From Pseudalkalibacillus hwajinpoensis (GTDB taxonomy: Bacteria; Bacillota; Bacilli; Bacillales; Guptibacillaceae): 64,000 bases of DNA. A model generated the notes under the pieces. That model did not search any database and was not told where the DNA came from. It saw nothing but the letters and a program-made list of their open reading frames with translations. The stretch is taken from positions 682,001 to 746,000 of the forward strand of contig NZ_JADFCM010000008.1 in assembly GCF_015234585.1 (NCBI RefSeq), given 5' to 3'. Each line of letters begins with the position of its first letter. The first letter of the stretch is position 1. Positions 32,586-42,553 of the stretch are shown here, piece by piece. Position numbers and translations under genes: made by a program.

Positions 32586-32792
32586 ATGGATGAGGAAGCA
32601 AAAGTGATCGATTGGATCACTTCCGAAGTCGAAACAGAATCATGCACCATGCAGGATTATCCAGTGTATCATTGGGGTAAACGAGTCATCGATCGAAGCG
32701 GAGATTATCTCATTGTTTACTTCCATCCGTTGCTTGAAAAAGTGGTCTATACATTCAAAGGCGTGGAGGATTGCTTTTTTATTGCTCATTGA
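32586..32792 (+). CDS. Hypothetical protein (68 aa)
   Basis: ATG 32586 with GAGGGGGAA upstream. The acidic alpha/beta product starts DEEAKVIDWITSEVE and contains VYHWGKRVIDRSGDYLIVYFHPLLEKVVYTF. No family was recognised. Followed by a strong terminator shared with convergent thiM. Confidence 0.6.
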   Translation: MDEEAKVIDWITSEVETESCTMQDYPVYHWGKRVIDRSGDYLIVYFHPLLEKVVYTFKGVEDCFFIAH

Positions 32793-32834
32793 TAGGAGTA
32801 TGTTTTTTGATGAAGAAGAGGTTGATTTCTTGAA

Positions 32835-32876
32835 CGAAAAGGGGAGCGCGAATGTTGATTCGCGCTCCCCTTTTCG
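32835..32876. terminator. Bidirectional terminator between the hypothetical gene and thiM
   Basis: CGAAAAGGGGAGCGCGAAT and its exact complement around a 4-base loop, with A and T runs on either side. Confidence 0.88.
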
Positions 32877-33680
32877 TTAGTTCGGTATGAGTTGAATGCT
32901 TTCTTCAATTTCTTTTGATGAGAGCAGAGAGAGTTGGTTAAGTAATTCAATTTGAAAATCTCCAGGCCTGTTTCCAACGATATGAGCGGCTTTTTCACTA
33001 GCCACTCCATAGAAAGCAAGAACGCCATAGGCTGCGAGCATAGGGTCTGGTTCAACGGCTGCAAATGCCCCAAGCAGGGAAGAGAGAAGACATCCAGTGC
33101 CGGTTACTTTCGTTAAAATGGGATGACCATTTCCTAGTCTTATTGAGGTATTGCCGTCTGAAATGGTATCAATTTCCCCAGTTACAATCACAACACAGCC
33201 AAACATCTTGGCAGCTTTTCTAGCAAGAGCTTCGCGATTTCCGTCCCCTTCGATGGAATCAACGCCTTTAATTGACCATGTTTTTCCTGCAACATTAGCG
33301 ATTTCTGCGGCATTTCCTCGCAAATATTGAACGTCGACTTCTTTTAAAATGCGGCGAGCAGTTGACGTTCGATAAGGAGTAGCACCGGCTCCAACTGGGT
33401 CGAGTATAACAGGGGTGTTTAATTCATTTGCTGCTTTTCCAGCGAGTAGCATCGCTTCAACGGTTTCCTTTGTAAGTGTACCAATATTTAAGACGACAGC
33501 TCCTGCAATTCTCGCCATATCTGCCGCTTCCTCTCGTGCATACGCCATTACAGGGCTAGCTCCTGCGGCAAGTAAACCATTTGCAGTATAGTTCGTAACA
33601 ACTGTATTCGTTATATTGTGAACGAGAGGAGAAGTCTCTCTAACTTTTGTAATTAGTTCTGCTGCGTGTTTCTTATCCAT
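32877..33680 (-). CDS. thiM: Hydroxyethylthiazole kinase
   Basis: 267 residues, ribokinase-like fold. Features: [29 protein letters not shown] at the N-terminus, [20 protein letters not shown], and the catalytic [18 protein letters not shown] loop. Phosphorylates hydroxyethylthiazole in thiamine salvage. The longer frame upstream has no start signal; the chosen ATG (33680) has AAGGATGTG. A second ATG three codons earlier is possible. No TPP riboswitch and no thiE or thiD neighbour is seen. Confidence 0.93.
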   Translation of the reverse strand: MDKKHAAELITKVRETSPLVHNITNTVVTNYTANGLLAAGASPVMAYAREEAADMARIAGAVVLNIGTLTKETVEAMLLAGKAANELNTPVILDPVGAGATPYRTSTARRILKEVDVQYLRGNAAEIANVAGKTWSIKGVDSIEGDGNREALARKAAKMFGCVVIVTGEIDTISDGNTSIRLGNGHPILTKVTGTGCLLSSLLGAFAAVEPDPMLAAYGVLAFYGVASEKAAHIVGNRPGDFQIELLNQLSLLSSKEIEESIQLIPN

Positions 33681-33758
33681 GGCGCACATCCTTTCTTGTG
33701 AATCAATGATAAGTGGTTTCATTTCCTCATTGTACCAATAAGAGGAAGAAGTGAAAAT

Positions 33759-33782
33759 AAAAAAGAGGGGGAATGCTCCCTC
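33759..33782 (-). terminator. Terminator (minus strand)
   Basis: GAGGG/CCCTC hairpin that on the minus strand is followed by six T. Ends the ABC1-kinase operon. Confidence 0.65.
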
Positions 33783-33787
33783 ATCTT

Positions 33788-34030
33788 CTATGGTTTTGAA
33801 TACCGATTCCAGAAGCGCAGAATCCATGAGAATGGAAAAGGCAATCGATAGCCTGCTTTTTCAAGTTGTTTAAGAAGGTTAATAAAGGCACCGCCAACGC
33901 GTCGTTTTTGCTTGAGCTCTTCTTCATTTCCTTTCACTGTAATACGATACCCATCTTGAAGACCTTGCACTTTCACTTCAGAGCGTCCGAGCTTTTCTGT
34001 TGTTTCCTTCATTACTTTTTCATCATTCAT
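33788..34030 (-). CDS. Hypothetical protein coupled to the ABC1 kinase (80 aa)
   Basis: 80 residues, starting at an ATG with AAGGAGC upstream. It overlaps the kinase stop by 8 bases, so translation is coupled. The protein is charged ([37 protein letters not shown]) and ends in an aromatic stretch ([15 protein letters not shown]) that may touch the membrane. No family was recognised. Position suggests a role with the UbiB-like protein. Confidence 0.65.
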   Translation of the reverse strand: MNDEKVMKETTEKLGRSEVKVQGLQDGYRITVKGNEEELKQKRRVGGAFINLLKQLEKAGYRLPFPFSWILRFWNRYSKP

Positions 34031-35666
34031 TTTTACTGCTCCTTTTTTTCCATAGTCGTTTCTCGAAGGTGCCTGCAAGAAGTATGACGAGTAAACTGAT
34101 TCCTCCAGTAATCATAGTAGGGAGGAGTAACGATTGAATTTCAAAGGCTTGACTAATAAAGAATCCGATTAGACTGAGGCAGAAAAGGATAAATCCATAA
34201 TGCTTATTCCACAGCATGCTTTTTGCCTTGACTTCCCGTTGTTTCATCGATTCTTCCCACTTCCGATGTTGGTTGAACTCATCAGACAATCGATCAAGAG
34301 GGTTTTCATAGGAAGTGATTCTCGCATAAAGTTGTTTCAAAATTTTCTTAGGATCATAGCGCTTATCAGTTGATTCTTCCCGGTTGATCCATTCCTGAAC
34401 AATCGGCTTTCCTTCTTCAATTAAATCAATTTCTGGGTCCAATGTGTAAAGGATACCTACAATTGTTGATATCGCTCTTCCTAGAAAAGCAAATTCACTA
34501 GGTAGTTGAATGGGCTGTTTATTTACAAGGGTTTGCACTTCTGTAAGCACTTGATCTGCCGTATCTTCATCCATCATCGTTAAATCTTGTTCCACAAATA
34601 ACGTGACAAGTGTCTGGATAGCTTTCTCAATCTGCCGCTTATCTGAATTAGGTAAAAGAAATCGAAGCTCTTCAAGCGCATCCGTGACATCACGATACTG
34701 ACTCAGCACGATTCCAGTAATCAGCTTGCGAATCGATAGAGCATCTCTTGCTTCAATATGACCAACCATCCCAAAATCGATAAAAACAACTGTGCTATCT
34801 TCTTGGATCAGAATATTCCCTGAATGTGGATCGGCATGAAACTGTCCCTCTTGAAGAAGCTGATCAAGGTAGCCTTTCAAAAGTTTACGTGCGAGCTCCT
34901 GTCGGTTTATGTTCTTTTCTTTAATGTAAGACAGATTCGTAATCCGCGCGCCTTCCATCCACTCCATGACAAGGACTTTTTTCGTTGACCATTCAGATAC
35001 ATAATTGGGTACGCGATAACCCGGGCTGTCTTTGTAACGTTCCTGGAAGTGTAGTCCGTTTTTTAGTTCTTTTTTAAAATCGAGTTCATCTTCGATCACG
35101 CTTCGAACTTCATCATAAAGTCTACTAAGATCGAGCTGTTTTCCATAAGAAGTGAATGTATCCATCAACCAAAACACAATTCGGAGCGCTTGGAAGTCAG
35201 CTCGTATGATTTTACGGATATTTGGACGACGGATTTTGATGGCAACATCTTCACCTGATTTTAACGTTGATCTGTATACCTGACCAATAGAGGCAGAAGC
35301 AACTGGTCGTTCCGAAAGGTGATCAATGACATCTTCGTAATCAGATGACCACTCTTCTTCAAGAGTCTTTCTCGCTTTCTCCCAAGAGAAAGAAGGGACG
35401 CGGTCAACAAGATCTTCAATTTCTTCAAGAAAAACTTTTGGAAGAATATCAGCTCTTGTTGAGAGGAACTGTCCAAGCTTCACAAGTAAACCTTCAAGAC
35501 GAATCGCTTTTTCCTTATATTCTTTCGCTTGTTTCTTTAATAGCTTCTGCCAGCGTTCCTGGTCCCATGAATGCTTGCTTTTCCTTCTGAAATGCTCGAG
35601 TTGAATGAAGAACTTAACCGACATCCAAACGATCACGACGATCCGATACAGCGAATAATATTTCAT
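34023..35666 (-). CDS. ABC1/UbiB (AarF) family atypical kinase
   Basis: 547 residues. The N-terminal KxGQ extension (EGLLVKLGQFLSTRADILP), the alanine-rich loop ERPVASASIGQVYR, the Lys in VAIKIRRPN, the catalytic QFHADPHSGNILI and the metal motif FIDFGMVG define the family. Two membrane spans lie at the C-terminus (about 495-537). Members support isoprenoid quinone lipid synthesis or act as ATPases; here the exact role is inferred. First gene of a two-gene operon. Confidence 0.9.
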   Translation of the reverse strand: MKYYSLYRIVVIVWMSVKFFIQLEHFRRKSKHSWDQERWQKLLKKQAKEYKEKAIRLEGLLVKLGQFLSTRADILPKVFLEEIEDLVDRVPSFSWEKARKTLEEEWSSDYEDVIDHLSERPVASASIGQVYRSTLKSGEDVAIKIRRPNIRKIIRADFQALRIVFWLMDTFTSYGKQLDLSRLYDEVRSVIEDELDFKKELKNGLHFQERYKDSPGYRVPNYVSEWSTKKVLVMEWMEGARITNLSYIKEKNINRQELARKLLKGYLDQLLQEGQFHADPHSGNILIQEDSTVVFIDFGMVGHIEARDALSIRKLITGIVLSQYRDVTDALEELRFLLPNSDKRQIEKAIQTLVTLFVEQDLTMMDEDTADQVLTEVQTLVNKQPIQLPSEFAFLGRAISTIVGILYTLDPEIDLIEEGKPIVQEWINREESTDKRYDPKKILKQLYARITSYENPLDRLSDEFNQHRKWEESMKQREVKAKSMLWNKHYGFILFCLSLIGFFISQAFEIQSLLLPTMITGGISLLVILLAGTFEKRLWKKRSSKNE

Positions 35667-35880
35667 ATGCGACTCCTACTCCTGAATAAATGGCGTTTAG
35701 TGTTTAACATAGCCTATTTTCGTTCATTAGAAACAACTATTACAGCTGAAGAGCACATTAAAAATCCCTATCTCTACAAGAGACAGGGACGAATAATATT
35801 TTTTCTATTGCGTCAAACGATGTTACATATTAATGAACCTTCCTAAATAGCTTTGTTAACTCATTCGAGTGAAATCTTCA

Positions 35881-36093
35881 TTACTTTCGTCTCTTACTGA
35901 GCAACTTTTGAATAAGAAAAGCTATGACGGCTGAAACCGCCATGATGATGATCGTTACAAGAAAAGAATTCTCTGCGCTCGTATAATTTCCAAAGCTTGT
36001 ATAGGAGGGGGATTCGACTAACATTGTTAAAATGATCCCCGATAGAAGTTGTAGAAAAAAGAATAATAATATAAAACTACTTGCAAAATACAT
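35881..36093 (-). CDS. Hypothetical membrane protein (70 or 85 aa)
   Basis: Two membrane segments (about 5-24 and 46-63 of the short form) separated by a polar SPSYTSFGNYTSAEN loop, with a basic end LLSKRRK. Starts: ATG 36093 has GTGAGGAA seven bases upstream and is preferred; ATG 36138 in frame has only a distant AAAGGG. No family recognised. Confidence 0.55.
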   Translation of the reverse strand: MYFASSFILLFFFLQLLSGIILTMLVESPSYTSFGNYTSAENSFLVTIIIMAVSAVIAFLIQKLLSKRRK

Positions 36094-36359
36094 ATAATTC
36101 CTCACGTGAACAGTTCCTTTCCGTGCTCCAAACAGCATATTTAATGACGTTTCCCTTTACATGTGTTCGAATACCCCATTCTATTATAGGGGAGAGGAAA
36201 TGTTTGTCATATGGTTTTATAAAAAATCTTATATCACGACTAATTTGAGAACGATTTGTATGCGTCCACCAATTTGATTGAATCATACTGTTTCAAGGCT
36301 TAAGAAGAAGGGAATCTACGAAAGAGACTTACTATTTCTGGTTTAGGGAGGACATAGCT

Positions 36360-37247
36360 GTGAAGCGAGCCATGTTGATTATTAATCCATCTTCAGGGAA
36401 AGAAAAAGCGATGAAGTATGAAGATGAGGCTGTAGCCATTTTAGAACAAAACCATGTAGACGTTACGGTGAAGTATACCGAAAAAGAGGGAGATGCTGTT
36501 CGTTTTGCAAGAGCTGCTTGTGAGAATCACTTTAATACAGTTGTTGCAATGGGAGGAGATGGAACGATCAATGAGGCGGTGAATGGTTTAGCGCGTGAAA
36601 CAGAACGCCCTGATTTTGGTTTCGTGCCCCTTGGAACAGTTAATGACTTTGCAAGAGCACTCAACATACCGATGCAACCTAAGAAAGCGCTAGAGGTTCT
36701 ATCTGAACAGCATACGAAACCGGTTGATATTGGACGTATAAATGATCAATATTTCATGAATGTACTTGCAGTTGGCGCCATTGCAGAAGCTGTATATGAC
36801 GTTACGGCTGATCAAAAATCCAAATTTGGTCCACTAGCTTATTTAATTGAAGGTGGCAAAGCATTAAAGGATAAAACACCATTTGACTTGAACATTACAT
36901 ACGACGGTAAGCAATGGGATGGGAAAGCTTATTTAATGCTGATCGCGTTAACAAACTCAGTTGGAGGGATACAGTCATTCGCTCAGCATGCAGAGGTGAA
37001 CGATGGCTACTTTCATGTCTTTATATTAAGAGAGTTTTCTCTTCCAAAAGTGTTTAAAATCATACCAGATCTCTTTAGCGGGAAGTTGCAAAATAATGCT
37101 CAAGTGGAGTATTTTCCAGCCTCGAAATTAAAAGTGGAATCGGGTCATGAACTCGTTGTAAATATCGATGGCGATGAAGGTATTCACCTTCCGTTCGAAG
37201 CAGAAGTGATGCATAACGAATTAAATATTTTTGTACCAAAAGAGTAG
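36360..37247 (+). CDS. Diacylglycerol/lipid kinase family protein (YegS/BmrU-like)
   Basis: 295 residues. The DAGK catalytic core shows MLIINPSSGKEKA, VVAMGGDGTINEAVNGL and PLGTVNDFARAL, and the C-terminal NIDGDEG motif completes the fold of the DgkB/YegS/BmrU group. Phosphorylates a lipid alcohol with ATP at the membrane surface; the substrate is inferred. GTG start with AGGGAGG upstream. The nucleoside hydrolase follows after about 140 bases. Confidence 0.88.
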   Translation: MKRAMLIINPSSGKEKAMKYEDEAVAILEQNHVDVTVKYTEKEGDAVRFARAACENHFNTVVAMGGDGTINEAVNGLARETERPDFGFVPLGTVNDFARALNIPMQPKKALEVLSEQHTKPVDIGRINDQYFMNVLAVGAIAEAVYDVTADQKSKFGPLAYLIEGGKALKDKTPFDLNITYDGKQWDGKAYLMLIALTNSVGGIQSFAQHAEVNDGYFHVFILREFSLPKVFKIIPDLFSGKLQNNAQVEYFPASKLKVESGHELVVNIDGDEGIHLPFEAEVMHNELNIFVPKE

Positions 37248-37385
37248 GGAAACCTGCTCTTCTTTAGAGTTTATTAATATGAAAAAGCTTTTTCTCCTCA
37301 TATTCACCTATCCAAATGACTTGCTTCTTAATTTAAAGCGTTGTGAATATGTTAGTCATGATAAGTATGGGGATGAGGTGAAGGA

Positions 37386-38330
37386 ATGGGACAAAAGGTC
37401 TTGTTTTTTGGAGATGTAGGAATCGATGACACGATCGCGCTTTTATTTGCTTATTTATCAGAAGGCGTGGATGTTATTGGTATTGTAGCTTGCTACGGAA
37501 ACGTATCAAAAAAACAAACGACCCGTAACGTTCGCTACTTACTTGAAGAAGTTGGCCGAACGGATATCCCTGTAATGGGTGGGGCAGAAAAGCCTATGAC
37601 TGGAGAGGTGCCGATTTATTATCCTAATGTACATGGACCGGAAGGATTAGGTCCTATTACGCCACCGCCAAATGAAGCTGCCCCTTTAGAGAATTTCTTT
37701 CAAGTGATTTCATTAATTGAAGAGTATGACGACCTTGTGATCGTAAACGTTGGGAGGATGACTTCTCTTGCGACTCTCTTCCTCTTGTATCCAGATACGA
37801 TGAAAGGAATTAAATCATTTTATATAATGGGCGGTGCATTTAACGTACCAGGAAACGTGACGCCGAGTGCAGAAGCTAATTTTTATGCAGATCCAGTTGC
37901 GGCAAATATTGTGATGAAATATGCTGAGCATGTTTTTTTATTTCCACTAAATGTGACGGAGCATGCGATTGTAACGCCGGGAATGGTTAATTATGTTCAT
38001 GCAAAAGGGAAGGCGCCTCTTATGAAGCCACTTTTAGATTACTATTATGAGGAATTTTATAAGAAAATGGTTCCAGACATTGAAGGTAGTCCTGTTCACG
38101 ATGCGCTTACGTTAATGGGGGTTGAAAAGAAGGACATTTGCACATTCTACCGCACTCGTGTAGCAGTAGAAATTACCGGAGAAGCCCGGGGCCTAAGTAT
38201 TGGTGATTTTAGGAAATCCTTTGAACAAGATGGATTTGATGGAAGACCCATTCATTCAGTCGCAATATCAATGAACTATTTTGCTTTCTACCAATTATTT
38301 ATGAGTACGATGACCGGAGAAACTTTCTAG
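37386..38330 (+). CDS. Inosine-uridine preferring nucleoside hydrolase family
   Basis: 314 residues. The calcium-binding N-terminus is FFGDVGIDDTIALLFA (family form DTDPGxDD; here the first part is altered to GDVG). Further features: GCYGNV-like ACYGNVSKKQTTRN, MGGAFNVPGNVTPSAEANFYADPVAA, and HDALTLM with the catalytic His region. Splits nucleosides to base and ribose. Start ATG with GAGGTGAAGG upstream. Confidence 0.85.
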   Translation: MGQKVLFFGDVGIDDTIALLFAYLSEGVDVIGIVACYGNVSKKQTTRNVRYLLEEVGRTDIPVMGGAEKPMTGEVPIYYPNVHGPEGLGPITPPPNEAAPLENFFQVISLIEEYDDLVIVNVGRMTSLATLFLLYPDTMKGIKSFYIMGGAFNVPGNVTPSAEANFYADPVAANIVMKYAEHVFLFPLNVTEHAIVTPGMVNYVHAKGKAPLMKPLLDYYYEEFYKKMVPDIEGSPVHDALTLMGVEKKDICTFYRTRVAVEITGEARGLSIGDFRKSFEQDGFDGRPIHSVAISMNYFAFYQLFMSTMTGETF

Positions 38331-38556
38331 AAATCTGAAACATTTCCTTGTGTTCTTTCGTAAATGGTGTAGGATAGTCTTAAAAATGAGATTTCTCTCA
38401 AACAAAGATTATACCTCTTGTGTACCTAAGCTATTATATATACTTGGTTTCTATTGCGATCCAGGCGGTTCACCCTTATACCATGCCATCTGTTGCGAAT
38501 AGGTGTAAAGATAGAGATCGCGTAACAAATGCGAGAAATGAAGAGGGTGTTGTCAT

Positions 38557-39165
38557 TTGAATGACATTGGAAGAATGGTTCAGCAAATTGAGATATCTGG
38601 AACAGAGGTTCTTCGAAAACCAGAAGAGCTGAAGCTAATCGGTAGAGGTAGAAGTGCAGTCGTATTTAGAATACCTGATGAACAAAAGGTTCTTAAGGTT
38701 TTCTATCCTGACTGTGCTCATCTTGCTGTGCAGGAAGCTTCGATTTATCAAGTACTTCAAGATAATAACCACTTCCCTTTTTATTATGAAGGAGGAGAGG
38801 GGTATGTGGTTTTAGAATACTTGGACGGCATTACATTCTACGAGTGCTTAAGACGAGGGATTATCATCACTGATAATATGTTACTGCAGGTGGATGTGGC
38901 GCTCCAGTATGCCCGTTCTAAAGGGTTGAATCCTTCCGATACACATCTCCAAAATGTGATGCTTCTCTCGAATGGAGAAGTTCGCGTCATCGATGTTGTT
39001 CGCTTCCGTCAATCAAAGGAGTGTACGCACTGGGATGACTTAAAGATGGCCTATGATCGCTACTACCGACGTCGCTTCTTTCCGAAGAAATACCCCGTTT
39101 GGTTCATCGAGATGATCATTCGGCTCTACCGTAAAGGCTTCATCAAAATGAATGAAAGGAAGTGA
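38557..39165 (+). CDS. Serine/threonine protein kinase-like protein (YrzF-like)
   Basis: 202 residues, shorter than a full kinase. An ATP-binding loop LIGRGRSAVVFRIP, lysine in VLKVFYP, hinge YVVLEYLDGITF, a catalytic segment GLNPSDTHLQNVML (D-x4-N, lacking the usual HRD) and VIDVVRF in place of DFG. Resembles B. subtilis YrzF-type minimal kinases. Substrate unknown. TTG start with GAGGG upstream. The AI-2E gene follows after 9 bases, so they form an operon. Confidence 0.75.
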   Translation: MNDIGRMVQQIEISGTEVLRKPEELKLIGRGRSAVVFRIPDEQKVLKVFYPDCAHLAVQEASIYQVLQDNNHFPFYYEGGEGYVVLEYLDGITFYECLRRGIIITDNMLLQVDVALQYARSKGLNPSDTHLQNVMLLSNGEVRVIDVVRFRQSKECTHWDDLKMAYDRYYRRRFFPKKYPVWFIEMIIRLYRKGFIKMNERK

Positions 39166-39174
39166 TGATCGATC

Positions 39175-40278
39175 ATGCAGCAATCACGATTGTTTCGATT
39201 TTTTATTTGGCTCCTCCTTATTTTTACAGTGATTTGGGTAGGGAGTAAAATCGAATTTATTTTTCGTCCACTTGTGATACTCGTAACAACTTTAGCATTT
39301 CCAATCATCGCTGCAGGGGTGTTTTATTATATTCTTAGACCTGTTATCGCCCTTTTAGAAAAGTGGAAAATACCTAGACCGCTTGGTATTCTCCTTGTCT
39401 ATCTTGCCCTTGCTGGTGGTGTGACTGGTTTAGTCCTGAGTATTGGTCCTGTTCTAGTTAATCAATTTAATAGTCTTGTCCAAGGTGCCCCGACCCTTAT
39501 CAATGATCTACAAAAGGCGACCAACGAATGGCAAAGCAATCCATACATAGCGAGAATTCTTCAAAGTGAAATGGTTGATATACAGGAGTTAACGGATCGT
39601 ATATCGGGTTCTATCGGAGAAATTAGCTCCTCTTTCGGAAACTATCTTTTCTCCATATTAAATGTGGTGACAAATGTACTTGTAGGAATTGTGCTTCTTC
39701 CTTTTATCCTTTTCTTTATGTTGAAAGATGGAAAGAAACTGATGCCTTCTTTACTTAGCGTTGTGCCTCGAGCTCATCGAAAAGAAGGGGCGAAAATACT
39801 AGAGGACATGGATGATGCATTAAGTGGCTTTATTCAAGGCCAGCTGATTGTTAGCATCTTTATTGGAACCTTTGTTTACATTTGGTATGTTATTATTGAT
39901 CTTGATTATGCGTTAATTCTAGCGCTCATTGCCCTTTTCCTTAATGTTGTACCGTTTATCGGTCCTATCATTGGGACGGCACCTGGGGTTATTGTAGGAT
40001 TAATTCAATCACCGCTTACAGCTTTATGGGTTGTCCTTGGTGTGATCGTAATTCAACAAATAGAAAGTAACCTTGTATCACCTCTTGTGATGGGGCGAAA
40101 ACTTGATATCCATCCACTAACGATTATTTTATTGTTATTGGTTGCCAGCAGCCTCGCTGGATTCCTAGGACTCATTCTTGCGATTCCAACTTATGCGGTG
40201 TTAAAAGTAATCTTTACGCATACGTATCGATTAATTAAACTGCAGCAGCGTGGAAAGCATGCAACGAATAAATCATAA
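39175..40278 (+). CDS. AI-2E family transporter
   Basis: 367 residues with about eight spans: paired N-terminal spans (10-26, 30-55), span at 68-90, a long soluble insert (95-150), then LPFILFFMLKDG, ALIALFLNVVPFIGPIIG and PLVMGRKLDIHPLTIILLLL, which are conserved in the family. Members include putative autoinducer-2 exporters and Na+/H+ antiporters; substrate open. Second gene of an operon with the kinase-like gene. Confidence 0.88.
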   Translation: MQQSRLFRFFIWLLLIFTVIWVGSKIEFIFRPLVILVTTLAFPIIAAGVFYYILRPVIALLEKWKIPRPLGILLVYLALAGGVTGLVLSIGPVLVNQFNSLVQGAPTLINDLQKATNEWQSNPYIARILQSEMVDIQELTDRISGSIGEISSSFGNYLFSILNVVTNVLVGIVLLPFILFFMLKDGKKLMPSLLSVVPRAHRKEGAKILEDMDDALSGFIQGQLIVSIFIGTFVYIWYVIIDLDYALILALIALFLNVVPFIGPIIGTAPGVIVGLIQSPLTALWVVLGVIVIQQIESNLVSPLVMGRKLDIHPLTIILLLLVASSLAGFLGLILAIPTYAVLKVIFTHTYRLIKLQQRGKHATNKS

Positions 40279-40279
40279 A

Positions 40280-40321
40280 AAAAGAACAGGCACTCCAAAT
40301 ATGGAATGCCTGTTCTTTTTC
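40280..40321. terminator. Bidirectional terminator
   Basis: AAAAAGAACAGGCA and complement with a short inner stem, flanked by A and T runs; serves two convergent genes. Confidence 0.85.
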
Positions 40322-41116
40322 TTATTCAATGACGCGTATCTTAACATCTTTTCGTCCCCAATTGAGGGCGCCTTGCTGACTTGGAATAAACACATCAATA
40401 CGATTGTTATTAATGTCGCCACCAATGTCTGCAGCAATGGCAGTGCCATATCCTTCAACTTCCACAATGGAGCCAAGTGGAATCATATCAGGATCAACGG
40501 CGATCACTTTGGCGTCCGGGTATTTGTCTAAATTGATTCCCATCTTAGTAACACCAGAACACCCGGTGCAATCGGCTGTATAAGCGGTGCTTTCTGCCGT
40601 GAATTCTTTCCCTGCAGCTGAACCTGGTGCAGCCATTTGATCTAACGCTCTACGTGTGGATGGTCCTGCAATCCCATCAGCTGAAAGGCCATTGTCTCGT
40701 TGGAATTCCTCTACAAGTGTAGCTGTACCTGAACCATATATCCCATCTGCATCGCTCTCATATCCCGCTTGATTAAGCTGGCTTTGTATATGTATGACTT
40801 GTTTCCCGATGTCTCCACGTCTTAGGACTTGAAGGGCTTGTTTTGTTTCTGGTCCTGCAATCCCATCTACTTGGAGATTGCGATTCGCCTGAAAATCCTT
40901 CACGGCTTCTTCAGTGATCTCTCCGTAATAGCCTGTTGCAGTGTAGTAGGGGAATAGCCCTTTCGTCATAAGATAGTCTTGCAGTTCCTTAACTTCTCCC
41001 CCTGAGTCGCCTTGTTGGTTGACACGATCAAATGCTGCAGAAGCAAATGAAGGCGTGGCTACAAAAATGATGCTAGAAATAAGTAGCGCTGCTACGAGTT
41101 TCATTTTGTGTTTCAT
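40322..41116 (-). CDS. Secreted cell-wall protein: two peptidoglycan-binding domains plus 3D domain
   Basis: 264 residues. Signal peptide 1-28 (KLVAALLISSIIFVATPSFASA). Two PG_binding_1 domains follow (about 35-95 and 97-155, each ending DGIAGPxT). The 3D domain (about 170-264) shows STAYTADCTGCSG, the IAVDPDMIPLGSIVEV stretch and ADIGGDINNNRIDVFI with its Asp triad. It resembles B. subtilis YocH/YuiC-type wall hydrolases, acting in muropeptide turnover. ATG with AAGGAGG upstream; the frame extension before it is not translated. Confidence 0.88.
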   Translation of the reverse strand: MKHKMKLVAALLISSIIFVATPSFASAAFDRVNQQGDSGGEVKELQDYLMTKGLFPYYTATGYYGEITEEAVKDFQANRNLQVDGIAGPETKQALQVLRRGDIGKQVIHIQSQLNQAGYESDADGIYGSGTATLVEEFQRDNGLSADGIAGPSTRRALDQMAAPGSAAGKEFTAESTAYTADCTGCSGVTKMGINLDKYPDAKVIAVDPDMIPLGSIVEVEGYGTAIAADIGGDINNNRIDVFIPSQQGALNWGRKDVKIRVIE

Positions 41117-41368
41117 CTCTATTCCTCCTTGAATGATTGTCCTATACAAGAGACAGCATTCGGAGGAAAAGGAGTCTATTCGACGATTTTGATCAAATAC
41201 CCGACGATATGATTAGAAAACGACCAAATAATGGAATGGAAAGAGTGAAGAAAAGAAGGACTATGTTTGAAAAGCCCTGGTCAAATTGATCGTTGACTCT
41301 TCATCAATAGAGATGGAAAATAGAATAGTTAGTGAAATCGGTTCTTTCAGAAAGGAGATACATTTCTA

Positions 41369-41632
41369 GTGAAAGCTCTTGAAAGAAAATGGATTCATCT
41401 TATCAATATTATTCTTGGAGTCATTATTGTTCCATACTCTATTTTAGAACTCCTCGGTGTTTTAAAGTTAGCTGAAAATAATAACTATCTGTTCGTTCCA
41501 ATCGGATTATTTGTTCTTTGGATCGTTCTTTATATCCTGCAAATTAAGAAGAAAAACACTCTTCTTGTTATGAGTGCTATCTTTCTCAATGTGTTCTATT
41601 TGTTTTTTATTATCCCTCAATTGTTATATTAG
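41369..41632 (+). CDS. Hypothetical membrane protein (87 aa)
   Basis: Three hydrophobic segments (about 10-30, 40-57, 63-85) separated by short charged loops (AENNN; QIKKKN). GTG start 13 bases after AAAGGAG, a long spacing. No family recognised. Single gene. Confidence 0.55.
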   Translation: MKALERKWIHLINIILGVIIVPYSILELLGVLKLAENNNYLFVPIGLFVLWIVLYILQIKKKNTLLVMSAIFLNVFYLFFIIPQLLY

Positions 41633-41743
41633 TAAATTTTCTGGATTCTTCAATCCCATGAATACTTTTTTGAACATCGGGTATTGTACTAAAGTGGTCA
41701 TAAAGACTAACAAGTACTTAGAAGATAAAGGAGAGGAATTCAA

Positions 41744-42406
41744 TTGACTAAAGTATTAATGGTCGTAACAAATCATACAGAAATCGATTCAGAGCACAAA
41801 ACAGGACTATGGCTTGAAGAGTTCGCTGTCCCTTATAACATCTTCAAGGAAAAAGGGTATGACATCAAAGTCACTTCCATTCAAGGTGGCGAAGTAGAGC
41901 TTGATCCAAATAGTATCCCAGAAGAAGATCCGAAAGAATGGGAAGACGCTCAAAACCAACTGAAAAATACAACTAAGGTAACAAAAGAAGATGCAAATAA
42001 CTTTGACGTTGTCTTTCTACCGGGCGGTCACGGAACGATGTTTGACTTCCCTGATAGCGAAGTTCTTCAACATATCCTTCAGGAACAAGCTGAAGCAGAT
42101 AAAATTATCGGATCCGTTTGCCACGGTCCAGCAGGACTTGTGAACGTAACTTATAAAGACGGTACACCTCTTGTAAAAGGGAAGAAAGTAAGTGCCTTTA
42201 CTGATTCTGAAGAGCGAGAAATGGGGCTTGTTGAACAAATGCCATTCTTGCTTGAAACCAAATTACGTGAAAAAGGTGCTAACTTTGAGTTAGGCGAGAA
42301 CTGGTCAGTTTATTCCGTTCGTGACGGTAATTTAATTACAGGACAAAATCCACAATCAAGTGAAAGTGCTGCAAATAAAATTATTGAAGCTATTGAAGGC
42401 AAATAA
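41744..42406 (+). CDS. DJ-1/PfpI family protein (Hsp31-like, type 1 glutamine amidotransferase fold)
   Basis: 220 residues. The nucleophile elbow is SVCHGPAGL, with the acidic residue in WLEEFAVPY and FLPGGHGTMFDFPD as in Hsp31/HchA-like and YDR533c-like glyoxalase III or chaperone proteins. Probably acts on methylglyoxal or damaged proteins; inferred. TTG start with AAAGGAGAGG upstream. Confidence 0.88.
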   Translation: MTKVLMVVTNHTEIDSEHKTGLWLEEFAVPYNIFKEKGYDIKVTSIQGGEVELDPNSIPEEDPKEWEDAQNQLKNTTKVTKEDANNFDVVFLPGGHGTMFDFPDSEVLQHILQEQAEADKIIGSVCHGPAGLVNVTYKDGTPLVKGKKVSAFTDSEEREMGLVEQMPFLLETKLREKGANFELGENWSVYSVRDGNLITGQNPQSSESAANKIIEAIEGK

Positions 42407-42463
42407 AGAAAAGATAAAATGATTGAGCTTAATGCTTATCATTAACTGATACGAAAGAAGGGG

Positions 42464-42490
42464 GCGGACCAGTAAAGGTCTGCTCTTTTT
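42464..42490 (+). terminator. Rho-independent terminator
   Basis: GCGGACC/GGTCTGC with a 6-base loop and a T run. Confidence 0.75.
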
Positions 42491-42553
42491 CTTTATTACC
42501 CTTTCTCTTAAAGAGGAACTGAGTGATAATATGTAGAATGATAGAAGAATAGG

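Noticed and set aside
33681..33760. TPP riboswitch upstream of thiM
   Set aside because: No conserved thi-box sequence in the short leader; only a gap and the terminator of the next unit region.
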